Assembly (NCBI RefSeq): GCF_001544555.2
Contig: NZ_FCOK02000027.1
Location: 44,585-108,584, forward strand
DNA: 64,000 bases
From: Caballeronia udeis
Lineage (GTDB): Bacteria > Pseudomonadota > Gammaproteobacteria > Burkholderiales > Burkholderiaceae
Reading direction: 5' to 3'
Shown here: piece after piece, positions 51,401-60,435 of the stretch
Layout of the letters: every line of letters begins with the position of its first letter
How positions within the stretch are numbered: position 1 is the first letter of the stretch
The notes under the pieces: model-generated
What the model saw: only the letters and a program-made list of their open reading frames with translations
Databases searched by the model: none
What the model was told of the DNA's origin: nothing
Translations under genes and position numbers: made by a program

Positions 51401-52478
51401 CCGGCATGTCGGCCACAATGCCCTCGGCGAGTGTCAACAACGCCGAAACGTGCGCGGCAATGCTGGTGTCGTAGAGAATGGACGCCGCCGTCACGTGGGT
51501 ATTTTTTGCATCCAGTGCACGCCGGACAGCGTTGCGCAAGTCATCCGCATCGCCCGGCTTGAACGTAAATTTCGCGTTTTCTGCAATCGCACTGCAACAG
51601 CCTACGCTTGTCGGAAAAATCACCGGCGTGCCGCACATCACGGATTCGATACCGACCAGTCCGAACGGCTCGTACTTCGACGCCAGCACGGTGAAGTCGG
51701 CCGCCCGATAAGCGTCTTCGATATTCTTCGCATAACCGATATAGCGCACCTGCTCCGAAGTCTGCGCGGGCGGCCTCCCGGCGACCGCTACAATCACCGG
51801 CAGGCCGCTGTCACGCAGCGCCGCCTCGATCAGCGGCAAGCCCTTGCGCTCATGGCTGCTCGACGGAAACAGCAGCACGATCTCGTGATCGGCGAAACCA
51901 AACTGCTTGCGCAGTTCGCTGCGTTTTTCGTCCGGTACCGGAGAAAACCGCGTGCCGTCGACGGGCGGATAAAGCACGCGGATCTTCGTATCTGCCACAC
52001 CGTAAAGCGAGCGCAATTCGTCGCGCATCATGTCCGAGTGCGCGACGATCACGCCGGCTTGCTCGTATTGCAGACGCTCGAGCACAATCTGGCGGCTGTC
52101 CGAGCGCCGCTCGCGCCGGCCGGTCGCGGCGAGAAAACCGATATGCGTGCCACCGCAAATCGCAATCTCGGAGGACTCCACGCGATTGCAGCCAATCAGC
52201 ACATCCACCCGCGCCTTCTTGCGCGAGCGTTTGAGCGCCCAGTTGAAATACGTGTCGCGCAGCCTGGAAGGCAGCAACGACACGTTGATCCGGCGCGCGT
52301 CGACCATCTGGCTTTCCGGCTGCGACGGATCAATCTTGCGGGCGAAAAATACCGGCTTGCGCTCGCCGGTGAAACCGGCTGCGTTGAACCCTCGAATCAG
52401 GTCCAGCGCGTAACGTTCAAGTCCGCCGCTGAGTTTCAGCGCGTTGGCGGAGATGGCGACTTTCATTCCGGCGCGCAT
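51369..52478 (-). CDS. Glycosyltransferase family 4, LPS-type
   Basis: A GT-B enzyme of about 369 residues: N-terminal 'ISANALKLSGGLERYALDLIRGF', 'GTHIGFLAA', then the donor half with 'LLFPSSSHERKGLPLIEAALR' and the EX7E motif 'SKYEPFGLVGIESVMCGTPV'. It resembles LPS core glucosyltransferases (WaaG-like). The ATG at 52478 overlaps the dnaE stop (TGATG), which indicates coupling; an ATG four codons later (52466) is also possible. It is co-directional with and directly after dnaE. Confidence 0.9.
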   Translation of the reverse strand: MRAGMKVAISANALKLSGGLERYALDLIRGFNAAGFTGERKPVFFARKIDPSQPESQMVDARRINVSLLPSRLRDTYFNWALKRSRKKARVDVLIGCNRVESSEIAICGGTHIGFLAATGRRERRSDSRQIVLERLQYEQAGVIVAHSDMMRDELRSLYGVADTKIRVLYPPVDGTRFSPVPDEKRSELRKQFGFADHEIVLLFPSSSHERKGLPLIEAALRDSGLPVIVAVAGRPPAQTSEQVRYIGYAKNIEDAYRAADFTVLASKYEPFGLVGIESVMCGTPVIFPTSVGCCSAIAENAKFTFKPGDADDLRNAVRRALDAKNTHVTAASILYDTSIAAHVSALLTLAEGIVADMPVSASGSIQRA

Positions 52479-55400
52479 CAATACACGATTTCGATTGAGC
52501 TTCCGGCGAATTCGCCGCGCAATGCCGTGATGAGATCGTCGGTAGGCTTCACGCGCCACGCATCGCCGAGCCGCACTTCGCCCTCGGCATGCTCGCTGCG
52601 ATACACAATGCTCACGTTCAGGCCGTTCGGAATATGCACCGGTTGCCTCTGGCCACGGCCGCCGTCACGCTCACCGCCTCCTCGCGAGCCTCCACGCGAC
52701 GGAGCCTGTACCGCCGCCGCAGGTGCAGCAGCTTGTTCCGGGGGTGCGCTATGCGCTTCCAGCACTTTCTTCAGTCGCAGCGAGTCGGCATTGCCGTTCA
52801 TTTCCACCTTCACTGCCTGCGCATAACGGCTGCGGGCGCGCTCGAGATCCATCGCCGCTTCCACCGTGAAGCGGATGCCGCCGGTGAACGCGTCATTACG
52901 CGCCTGACCCTGCACGATCAGCAACTCGTCTTCCTTGTAGAGCGCCTTGTTCGCTTCGAACTGCTCGTTGAACACGGTGACTTCGCACTGACCGGTGCCA
53001 TCGTCCAGATTCACGATCAGCATCTTGCCGCGCTGGGTCATCTGCGTGCGCATGGTGGTGATCACGCCCGCGACGAGCTTCTCGCGCCCTTCCTTAAGTT
53101 CGCCAATCTTCTGCCGCACGAAGCGCCGCACTTCCGTCTTGTAGGCGTCGAAGAGATGGCCCGACAGGTAGAAGCCGAGTGCGCTCTTCTCTTCCTGCAA
53201 ACGCTTCTTGTCCGACCACATGGGTTCATCGACGAGATCGTGGCCTTGCTGCGGTTCGTCGCCCATGTCGAAGAGACCGGACTGCATGGCATTGGCCGCG
53301 GCTTGATCGGCCGCTTCCATTGCAAGCGGCACCGAGGCGATCAATTGCGCCCGGTTGTCATGGAGCGAATCGAACGCGCCGGCACGGATCAGCGCTTCCA
53401 CCGTGCGCCGGTTCACCATGCGCCGATCCACCCGCATGCAGAAGTCGAAGAGATCGGTGAACGGCGTTTCTTCCCGCGCGCGCAGGATTTCTTCAATGGC
53501 GCTCTGCCCGCTGCCCTTCACCGCGCCAAGGCCATACCGAATGGTTTTCGAACGCGTGCTGTCCGCCTCGGCCACCGGTTCGAACCGGTACGCAGACTGG
53601 TTGATATCCGGCGGCAACACGGCCATCTTGTTGACGAGACAATCCTCGAACAGGATCTTGACCTTGTCCGTATCATCCATGGCGAGCGACATATTCGCCG
53701 CCATGAATTCGGCAGGATGATGCGCCTTCAGCCATGCGGTGAAATACGCCAGCAACGCGTAAGCGGCCGCGTGAGACTTGTTGAAACCGTAGCCCGCGAA
53801 CTTCTCCATCAAGTCGAAGATTTCGTCGGCTTTGGTGGCGGTCAGGCCATTCTTCGCCGCGCCCTGCCGGAACAGTTCGCGATGCTCGGCCATTTCCTCG
53901 GCCTTCTTCTTACCCATCGCGCGACGCAGCAAGTCGGCGCCACCGAGCGAATATCCGCCGATGATCTGCGCCATCTGCATCACCTGCTCCTGATAGACCA
54001 TGATGCCGTAGGTCTCTTTCAGGACTGACTCCACACGCGGATCGGGATACTCGACGATCTCGCGGCCGTGCTTACGCGCGCAGAAGCTCGGGATCAGGTC
54101 CATTGGACCCGGCCGGTACAACGCCACCAGCGCGATGATGTCTTCGAAACGGTCAGGCTGTGCGTCCTTCAGCATGCCCTGCATGCCGCGGCTTTCCAGC
54201 TGGAACACAGCAACCGTATTGGCTTTCTTGAGGATCTGGAACGACGCGGGGTCGTCGAGCGGAACCTGCGACAAATTCCAGTCTTTCTTCGATGGATCCA
54301 GCCGGCGGATATACCGCTCGGCCCAGTCGAGAATGGTGAGCGTGGTCAGGCCCAGGAAGTCGAACTTCACCAGACCGACCGCCTCCACGTCGTCCTTGTC
54401 GTACTGACTGACCACCCCCCCGTCTTCGCCCTGCGTATAAAGCGGGCAGAAGTCCGTGAGCTTGCCCGGCGCGATCAACACGCCGCCCGCGTGCATGCCG
54501 ACGTTACGCGTGAGCCCTTCCACGCGCTGCGCGAGTTCGATCAGCTGATGCACTTCGTCTTCGTTGTCAAAGCGTTCCTGCAGCGTGGGCTCTTCCTTCA
54601 ACGCGTCAGCGATGGTCACGTGCTTGCCCGGCTTGAACGGGATCAGCTTCGCGATGCCGTCAGTGAACATGTAGCCGAGATCGAGCACCCGGCCTATGTC
54701 GCGCACAGCCGCTTTCGCCGCCATCGTGCCGAAGGTCGCGATCTGCGATACAGCGTCCGCGCCGTACTTCTGCTTCACGTACTGAATGACGCGGTCACGC
54801 CCTTCCTGACAGAAGTCGATGTCGAAGTCAGGCATGGACACACGGTCAGGATTCAGGAAACGTTCGAACAGCAGGTTGTATTTGAGCGGATCAAGGTCGG
54901 TAATGAACAGCGCATACGCGACCAGCGAACCCGCGCCCGAGCCACGGCCCGGACCGACCGGCACGCCATTGTTCTTCGCCCACATGATGAAGTCGGCGAC
55001 GATCAGGAAATAGCCCGGAAAGCCCATGCCAATGATGGTCTTGCACTCGAATTCGAGGCGCGCGTAATACGTCTCGCGCTGCGCTTCGCGCGCGGCTTCA
55101 TCGGGATAGAGCTGGATCAGCCGCTTCTCGAGACCTTCCTTCGACAAATGCACGAGGTAGTCGTCGAGCGACATGCCGTCGGGCGTTGGGAACAGCGGCA
55201 GTTTCGGCTTGCCGAGTTCGAGTTTCAGGTTGCAGCGCTTCGCAATTTCGACCGTGTTGGCAAGCGCCGACGGAATGTCCGCGAACAACGCGCACATTTC
55301 CTCTTGCGTGCGGAAATACTGCTCGGTCGTAAACCGTTTCTGACGCCGCGGATTCGCGAGGATATCGCCCTCGGAAATACATACGCGAGCTTCGTGCGCC

Positions 55401-56035
55401 GTAAAATCGTCCGGCGTCATGAACTGCATTGGGTGGGTAGCGACGACCGGCAGCTTGAGCTTCGCGGCGAGCGCGACGGCCTGTTGAATATAGGTCTCGC
55501 CGCCCGGCAGTGCAGCGCGCTGCAATTCAATATAAAACGCGCCCGGAAAAAGCTTGGCCCAGCGTTCGGCGTGACGAACCGCTGCCTGGTCGCTGCCGGC
55601 GGCAAACGCCATGCCGATATCGCCGTGCTGCGCACCCGACAACGCGAGCAAGCCCTCGGACAACCCGCTTTCCAGCCACTCGTATTCGACTTCCGCGCGC
55701 CCCCGGTATTGATTCGTCAGCCAGGCTTTCGACAGCAGCTCGCACAGGTTGAGGTAACCGCGCTGGTTCTTGACCAGCAACAGCAAACGCGCGGGTTTGT
55801 CGCGGTCGGCAGGATTGGTGATCCAGACGTCGCAGCCGGCAATGGGTTTGACACCCTTGCCGCGTGCTTCCTTGTAGAAACGGACGAGGCCGAACGCGTT
55901 GCCGAGATCGGTCAGCGCGAGCGCGCCCTGACCGTCCTTGGCAGCGGCTTTAACGACGTCGTCAAGGCGCACGATGCCGTCGGCAATCGAGAATTCGGAG
56001 TGAACACGAAGATGGACAAAGCGGGGATCTGACAT
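52478..56035 (-). CDS. dnaE: DNA polymerase III alpha subunit
   Basis: The 1185-residue replicative polymerase. The N-terminal PHP domain starts 'FVHLRVHSEFSIADG'. The C-family palm has 'GPGRGSGAGSLVAYAL' and the catalytic Asp motif 'PDFDIDFCQEGRDRVI' (about residues 400-415). Fingers, HhH and OB-fold domains follow ('GVITTMRTQMTQRGKMLIVNLDDGTGQCEV' in pieces near 1000), and a basic, Gly/Arg-rich segment lies near the C terminus. The length fits DnaE1 of beta-proteobacteria. A TACAAT-like -10 lies only about 8 bp before the ATG. Confidence 0.97.
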   Translation of the reverse strand: MSDPRFVHLRVHSEFSIADGIVRLDDVVKAAAKDGQGALALTDLGNAFGLVRFYKEARGKGVKPIAGCDVWITNPADRDKPARLLLLVKNQRGYLNLCELLSKAWLTNQYRGRAEVEYEWLESGLSEGLLALSGAQHGDIGMAFAAGSDQAAVRHAERWAKLFPGAFYIELQRAALPGGETYIQQAVALAAKLKLPVVATHPMQFMTPDDFTAHEARVCISEGDILANPRRQKRFTTEQYFRTQEEMCALFADIPSALANTVEIAKRCNLKLELGKPKLPLFPTPDGMSLDDYLVHLSKEGLEKRLIQLYPDEAAREAQRETYYARLEFECKTIIGMGFPGYFLIVADFIMWAKNNGVPVGPGRGSGAGSLVAYALFITDLDPLKYNLLFERFLNPDRVSMPDFDIDFCQEGRDRVIQYVKQKYGADAVSQIATFGTMAAKAAVRDIGRVLDLGYMFTDGIAKLIPFKPGKHVTIADALKEEPTLQERFDNEDEVHQLIELAQRVEGLTRNVGMHAGGVLIAPGKLTDFCPLYTQGEDGGVVSQYDKDDVEAVGLVKFDFLGLTTLTILDWAERYIRRLDPSKKDWNLSQVPLDDPASFQILKKANTVAVFQLESRGMQGMLKDAQPDRFEDIIALVALYRPGPMDLIPSFCARKHGREIVEYPDPRVESVLKETYGIMVYQEQVMQMAQIIGGYSLGGADLLRRAMGKKKAEEMAEHRELFRQGAAKNGLTATKADEIFDLMEKFAGYGFNKSHAAAYALLAYFTAWLKAHHPAEFMAANMSLAMDDTDKVKILFEDCLVNKMAVLPPDINQSAYRFEPVAEADSTRSKTIRYGLGAVKGSGQSAIEEILRAREETPFTDLFDFCMRVDRRMVNRRTVEALIRAGAFDSLHDNRAQLIASVPLAMEAADQAAANAMQSGLFDMGDEPQQGHDLVDEPMWSDKKRLQEEKSALGFYLSGHLFDAYKTEVRRFVRQKIGELKEGREKLVAGVITTMRTQMTQRGKMLIVNLDDGTGQCEVTVFNEQFEANKALYKEDELLIVQGQARNDAFTGGIRFTVEAAMDLERARSRYAQAVKVEMNGNADSLRLKKVLEAHSAPPEQAAAPAAAVQAPSRGGSRGGGERDGGRGQRQPVHIPNGLNVSIVYRSEHAEGEVRLGDAWRVKPTDDLITALRGEFAGSSIEIVY

Positions 56036-56331
56036 GAGCGATATTGTACATGCGCCTATTCGCGAATTTCGCCCCGACGGCCGCGTTAGCCGTTCGGCCA
56101 GGGCTAATTAATTTGGCCAATAAGTCGGCCAATAAGTCGACCAATAAGCGGAACGAAAACCGGGTTGAAAAAAGTGCCGCATCGGCGCGGGCTCATCAGC
56201 CGATCGGTCGACTCGGAAGCACACGCCGTTTGCGGGATAATACGGATTCGATGAACGCCGCCAGGCGCTCGGCGAGACCGCTTTTTCCTCCGGCAACGCC
56301 CGTTTTCCAGCACTTTAAGAGCATTTGCGTC
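56036..56331. other. dnaE-trhO divergent intergenic region
   Basis: 296 bp with a 12-bp tandem repeat (56114-56149) and a GATAAT-like element at 56236-56241 for trhO. The trhO frame is open through it, but the family start at 56332 argues against coding. Confidence 0.45.
56114..56149 (+). repeat. Three 12-bp tandem repeats between dnaE and trhO
   Basis: Units TGGCCAATAAGT, CGGCCAATAAGT and CGACCAATAAGC, adjacent without spacer. The period is close to one helical turn, so it could be an operator array; function unknown. Confidence 0.75.
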
Positions 56332-57279
56332 ATGAGCATTGTCAACCTCTCCGCCTATAAGTTTGTGACCATCGAGAGCGGCGCCGACTGGCGTCCGCTG
56401 ATTGTCGACCGGTGCACCGCACTCGGCCTGCGCGGCACCATTCTGCTCGCGCCGGAGGGCATCAACCTGTTTGTCGCGGGCGAGCCAGAGCAGATTGGCG
56501 CGTTCATGGACTACCTTCGTACCGACCCGCTTTTCGAAGGCAAATTCGCCGATCTCGAGTTCAAGGAAAGCGTGTCGGCCACCCAGCCGTTCGGCAAGAT
56601 GCTCGTCAAGCTGAAGCGCGAAATCATCACCATGAAGAAGCCGGCCATCCGGCCGGAACTGGGCCGCGCGCCGTCCGTCGGCGCGGCCACGCTCAAGTCG
56701 TGGCTGGATCGGGGACATGACGACGAGGGCCGTCCCGTCGTGATGCTGGACACCCGTAACGCGTTCGAGGTCGACGTCGGCACGTTTGACCAGGCGCTTG
56801 ATTACCGCATCGCGAAATTCAGCGAGTTCCCGGGCGTGATCGAAGCGCATCGCGCGGACCTCGAGGGCAAGACGGTGGTGTCATTCTGTACGGGCGGGAT
56901 TCGCTGCGAGAAAGCGGCTATCCACATGAAGGAAGTGGGCATCGACCACGTCTACCAGCTCGAGGGCGGCATTCTCAAGTACTTCGAGGAAGTGGGCGGG
57001 GCGCATTACCACGGTGAGTGTTTTGTGTTCGATCACCGGACGGCATTGAATGCCGCGCTCGAACCCGCGGCAATTGCGCAGAACGACGAGGATCGAGCGG
57101 CGCCAGCCACGGCAAGCAGGGAAGACGAGGCCGCCGATACGGACGAGGCGCATGCCGCGATCACGGCAGACGGCCAGGCGTCGTTCCCGGGCCCGAACAA
57201 TAGCCGGCACGAAGCGCATGTGGCCGCCTCCGGCGCGCAGGCAGCGGCGCACGACCTTTCGTCGCGCGCCCCGCGCTGA
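56332..57279 (+). CDS. trhO: tRNA uridine(34) hydroxylase TrhO (YceA)
   Basis: A 315-residue rhodanese-domain protein making 5-hydroxyuridine at tRNA position 34 with O2. The N-terminal acylphosphatase-like domain (about 1-95) is followed by the rhodanese domain with the active-site Cys loop 'VSFCTGGIRCEKAA' (about 183-196) and 'VYQLEGGILKYFE'. After residue 245 a low-complexity Ala/Asp-rich tail replaces the usual C-terminal Cys-containing segment of E. coli TrhO (350 residues). The ATG at 56332 opens 'MSIVNLSAYKF', the family start. It precedes gluQ by 44 bp. Confidence 0.93.
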   Translation: MSIVNLSAYKFVTIESGADWRPLIVDRCTALGLRGTILLAPEGINLFVAGEPEQIGAFMDYLRTDPLFEGKFADLEFKESVSATQPFGKMLVKLKREIITMKKPAIRPELGRAPSVGAATLKSWLDRGHDDEGRPVVMLDTRNAFEVDVGTFDQALDYRIAKFSEFPGVIEAHRADLEGKTVVSFCTGGIRCEKAAIHMKEVGIDHVYQLEGGILKYFEEVGGAHYHGECFVFDHRTALNAALEPAAIAQNDEDRAAPATASREDEAADTDEAHAAITADGQASFPGPNNSRHEAHVAASGAQAAAHDLSSRAPR

Positions 57280-57323
57280 TCTGATGGCCGCGTTGCAAGC
57301 CAAACCACGGGTCGGCGGGCGGG

Positions 57324-58226
57324 ATGAACCCTGAATCGGGCTATCGGGGCCGCTTTGCGCCCTCACCCACCGGGCCGCTGCACTTTGGCTCGCTGGTGAG
57401 CGCATTGGCGAGTTTTCTCGATGCGCGCGCTCATCGGGGAACCTGGCTGATCAGGATCGAAGATGTGGACGGGCCGCGCACCGTGCCGGGCGCAGCCGAG
57501 GAAATCCTGGACACACTCGGCCGGTTCGGCATGCATTCCGCCGAACCACCGGTCTGGCAAAGTCAGCGCGAAACGGCATATCAGACAGCCTTCGAGCAGT
57601 TGGTGGCGGACGGGTTCGTGTTTCCGTGCGGCTGCACGCGTCGTGAAATAGCCGATTCACTCACGATCGGCCACACCCGCCACGCCCGGCATGCCAGGCT
57701 GGCTTACCCGGGAACGTGTCGCGACGGGCTGCATGGCAAACCGCCGCGCGCATGGCGGATGCGCGTCCCGGACGGCGATGCCGCCATTCTGACCTTCGAG
57801 GATCGCTGGCAAGGAATGCAGACGCAGGATCTGGCAAGCGAAGTCGGCGACTTCGTGCTCAAGCGGGCGGACGGCGAGTGGGCATATCAACTGGCGGTTG
57901 TTGTCGACGACGCGGATGCGCGCATCACGCATATCGTGCGCGGTGCCGATCTGCTGGACTCAACCGCGCGCCAGATTTATTTGCAGCGCTGTCTGGACGT
58001 TCCAACGCCTGCCTATCTGCATGTGCCCGTGGTGGTGAACGAGCAAGGCGAAAAACTCAGCAAGCAAACCGGCGCCACGGCGCTTGATACCGGAACGCCG
58101 CTGGTTGCGTTGATGCAAGCGGCGCAGCACCTCGGCCTGCACCCGTGCGCGACCGGATCGATCGAAACGTTTTACTCCGACGCAACAGCGCAGTGGGCAA
58201 AGCGGTTTACAAGTTCAGGGCGCTGA
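57324..58226 (+). CDS. gluQ: Glutamyl-Q tRNA(Asp) synthetase
   Basis: A 300-residue GluRS paralogue without an anticodon-binding domain that glutamylates queuosine 34 of tRNA(Asp). The HIGH-like motif is 'PSPTGPLHFGSLVSAL', the KMSKS-like motif 'KLSKQTGA' (about 240-247). Zn ligands are visible in 'FPCGCTRREI' and the 'YPGTC' further on. 'RIEDVDGPRTVPGA' is characteristic. Both this gene and trhO modify tRNA position 34, so the pair is functionally coherent. A hairpin serving rhlE follows. Confidence 0.96.
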   Translation: MNPESGYRGRFAPSPTGPLHFGSLVSALASFLDARAHRGTWLIRIEDVDGPRTVPGAAEEILDTLGRFGMHSAEPPVWQSQRETAYQTAFEQLVADGFVFPCGCTRREIADSLTIGHTRHARHARLAYPGTCRDGLHGKPPRAWRMRVPDGDAAILTFEDRWQGMQTQDLASEVGDFVLKRADGEWAYQLAVVVDDADARITHIVRGADLLDSTARQIYLQRCLDVPTPAYLHVPVVVNEQGEKLSKQTGATALDTGTPLVALMQAAQHLGLHPCATGSIETFYSDATAQWAKRFTSSGR

Positions 58227-58231
58227 AAAAC

Positions 58232-58255
58232 AAAAAAGCGGCATCTCTGCCGCTT
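58232..58255 (-). terminator. Rho-independent terminator of rhlE
   Basis: A perfect 8-bp stem (58236-58243 with 58248-58255, loop TCTC), followed on the minus strand by six Us. It is 40 bp after the rhlE stop. On the plus strand two Ts follow, so it may weakly end the gluQ transcript. Confidence 0.8.
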
Positions 58256-58294
58256 CATCGTGTTTTCACTTGCACCTCAACCCAGCCGATACCC

Positions 58295-59893
58295 TCAAGA
58301 CCCCGAAGGCGTTCTCCGCGGCATGCCCAGGCCGCCGAGCAACGCTGCGAGCGGCTGACGCGGCGTGTTCTTGCGTTCGGCTTCAGCCGCCGCATCGTCT
58401 TGCGTCTTTCTTGTCGATGCCGCCGACGGCTCGTACGGCTTCAGGAAGAAATCGTCGATAGGTTGCTGACGCGTATGCGAACGCTCGAACGACGTAGAAC
58501 GACGACGCGGTTCCTCGCTGCGCGCATGCCGATGTTCACCGCGCTCCGGCCGGCCCGAGCGCTCTTCGCGACGGGGAGCCGCCGACGACTCGCGCCGCAC
58601 CGGAACATCAACCTTCAGCACCATGACTTCGAGCGGCCGCTTGATCAGTTTTTCGATATCGGCGAGTTGCTTGCGCTCGTTCGGGCTGCACAGCGACAAC
58701 GCATCACCCGACGCACCCGCACGGCCCGTACGGCCAATCCGGTGAACGTAATCTTCCGCGCTGAACGGCAGGTCGAAGTTGATCACAGCCGGAAGGTCCG
58801 TGATGTCGAGACCCCGGGCGGCCACATCGGTTGCGACCAGCGCTTCGATCTCGCCCTTCTTGAATGCGTCGAGCGCTTGCATGCGCTCGCCCTGAGTGCG
58901 GTCGCCGTGAATCGCCGTCGCCACAATCCCGTCCTTCTCCAGCACGCGCGCCAACCGGCTCGCGCCAATCTTGCTGTTACAGAACACCAGCACCTGCTTC
59001 AGGCCGCGCTCACGAATCAGTTGCGTCACTGCGCCGGATTTATCGCTTTCCGCGACTTCGAAAACGATCTGCCGCACATTCGCGTTCGTGGAGTTGCTGC
59101 GCGCGACTTCGATGGTTTGCGGATTGCGCAAATAGGTTGCGGCAAGCTTCTTGATTTCGCCCGAGAACGTAGCCGAGAACAGCAGCGTCTGACGTTCCTT
59201 CGGCAGCAGATTCAAGATGCGCTGCAGGTCCGGCAGAAAGCCCATGTCGAGCATCCGGTCGGCTTCGTCGAGAACGAGAATCTGCACCTGGCCGAGATTC
59301 AGCGTCTTTTGCTGAACGTGATCAAGCAACCGTCCGGGCGTGGCGATCAGAATTTCAACACCGCGCCGCAGCGCTTCCGATTGCGGGTTCATGTCGACCC
59401 CGCCGAACACCACCGTGCTGCGCAACGGCGTGTGCTTGGAATACGCCTGCACGTTCGCGGCAACCTGGTCGGCGAGCTCACGCGTTGGCGTGAGAATCAG
59501 CGCGCGTACCGGGTGGCGGGCGGGCGATGCACTCGTGCTGGCCATGGGCAGAAGACGCTGGATGATCGGCAGCGAAAAGCTCGCCGTCTTGCCCGTGCCG
59601 GTTTGCGCGGCGCCCATCACGTCGCGGCCGGCCAGCACCACGGGGATAGCCTGCGCCTGGATGGGCGTGGGGATCGTGTAGCCGGAATCGACCACCGCTC
59701 GCAGGATGTCGGAAGACAGGCCGAACTGGTCGAACGTGGGCACGGGACCAGGCACGGCTGATTCAGTGGCGCCCAACTCGAGCGCGGCAGCAGGCATGGC
59801 AAGACCTGCCTGAACCTCAGTGCTGGAATCAGCCCCGGGTGCGGCGTCAGATGATGAAGCGGCGGACGGGTTCGTGGCGACGGAATCGGACAT
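58295..59893 (-). CDS. rhlE: DEAD-box ATP-dependent RNA helicase RhlE
   Basis: A 532-residue RNA helicase. After a disordered N-terminal Ala/Ser segment (about 1-50) come the Q motif ('FDQFGLSSDILRAVVDSGY'), motif I 'AQTGTGKTASF', DEAD box 'VLDEADRMLD', motif III 'LFSATF', and the second RecA domain with 'VATDVAARGLDI' and 'HRIGRTGRAG'. The C-terminal tail is basic and Arg/Glu-rich, typical for RNA binding. It helps ribosome assembly and RNA decay, especially in the cold. The promoter region upstream is more than 500 bp long. Confidence 0.95.
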   Translation of the reverse strand: MSDSVATNPSAASSSDAAPGADSSTEVQAGLAMPAAALELGATESAVPGPVPTFDQFGLSSDILRAVVDSGYTIPTPIQAQAIPVVLAGRDVMGAAQTGTGKTASFSLPIIQRLLPMASTSASPARHPVRALILTPTRELADQVAANVQAYSKHTPLRSTVVFGGVDMNPQSEALRRGVEILIATPGRLLDHVQQKTLNLGQVQILVLDEADRMLDMGFLPDLQRILNLLPKERQTLLFSATFSGEIKKLAATYLRNPQTIEVARSNSTNANVRQIVFEVAESDKSGAVTQLIRERGLKQVLVFCNSKIGASRLARVLEKDGIVATAIHGDRTQGERMQALDAFKKGEIEALVATDVAARGLDITDLPAVINFDLPFSAEDYVHRIGRTGRAGASGDALSLCSPNERKQLADIEKLIKRPLEVMVLKVDVPVRRESSAAPRREERSGRPERGEHRHARSEEPRRRSTSFERSHTRQQPIDDFFLKPYEPSAASTRKTQDDAAAEAERKNTPRQPLAALLGGLGMPRRTPSGS

Positions 59894-60435
59894 GGTGACT
59901 TTGGTGGCTTTCGCTTTCGCTAAAAATGCGCCGGAGCGGCGCGCGAGCGGTCATTCCACCGCTCATGGACATCGGATGAAGAAGAACCGCGTGTTTCGTC
60001 GATGCAACCGGCAAACGACGATCAACGCGCGGACTTCAGACCCGCAGGGTGTCGATCGCTGCGAATCATCGCTTAGGTCCGGTCTGACGCAACCGGACGG
60101 CGTAGTACATATATGGCGTAGTACGTATGGCTGGTACAAAGCGGGTGCTAATGGCTAAGTACGGTGGCAAGTACTGCAGCTGCGTGGCCATGACGGCAAC
60201 CGCCGCGGGCATGAAAAAAACTTGGCAAGCGATATGAAAGAACACCGGCCTGCCAGCCCAACGACTCGGCTTCCAGTCCCGCCGGTTGAGGCGTTCGGAC
60301 TACGGGAAAGCCGGCTATTGTAGCACTCCCCCGCTTGCCAGCACGTTGATCGGCGACGCGCCTTCAACCGGCGACGCGGCCCGGAAGCCCGGCCAGACGG
60401 ACCTCGGCGCCGCGCGCCGCCGTTGCTATAACAGC
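59894..60435. other. Intergenic region between the ALDH gene and rhlE
   Basis: 542 bp without a supported gene. It contains a 14-bp direct repeat (60099-60112 and 60115-60128, one mismatch) with GTAC cores. Short frames lack family similarity. The rhlE leader is expected here; cold-shock-type RNA structure was not evident by eye. Confidence 0.45.

Noticed and set aside
54068..56032. A 654-codon plus-strand frame opposite dnaE
   Set aside because: Antisense shadow of dnaE with atypical composition and no start signal.
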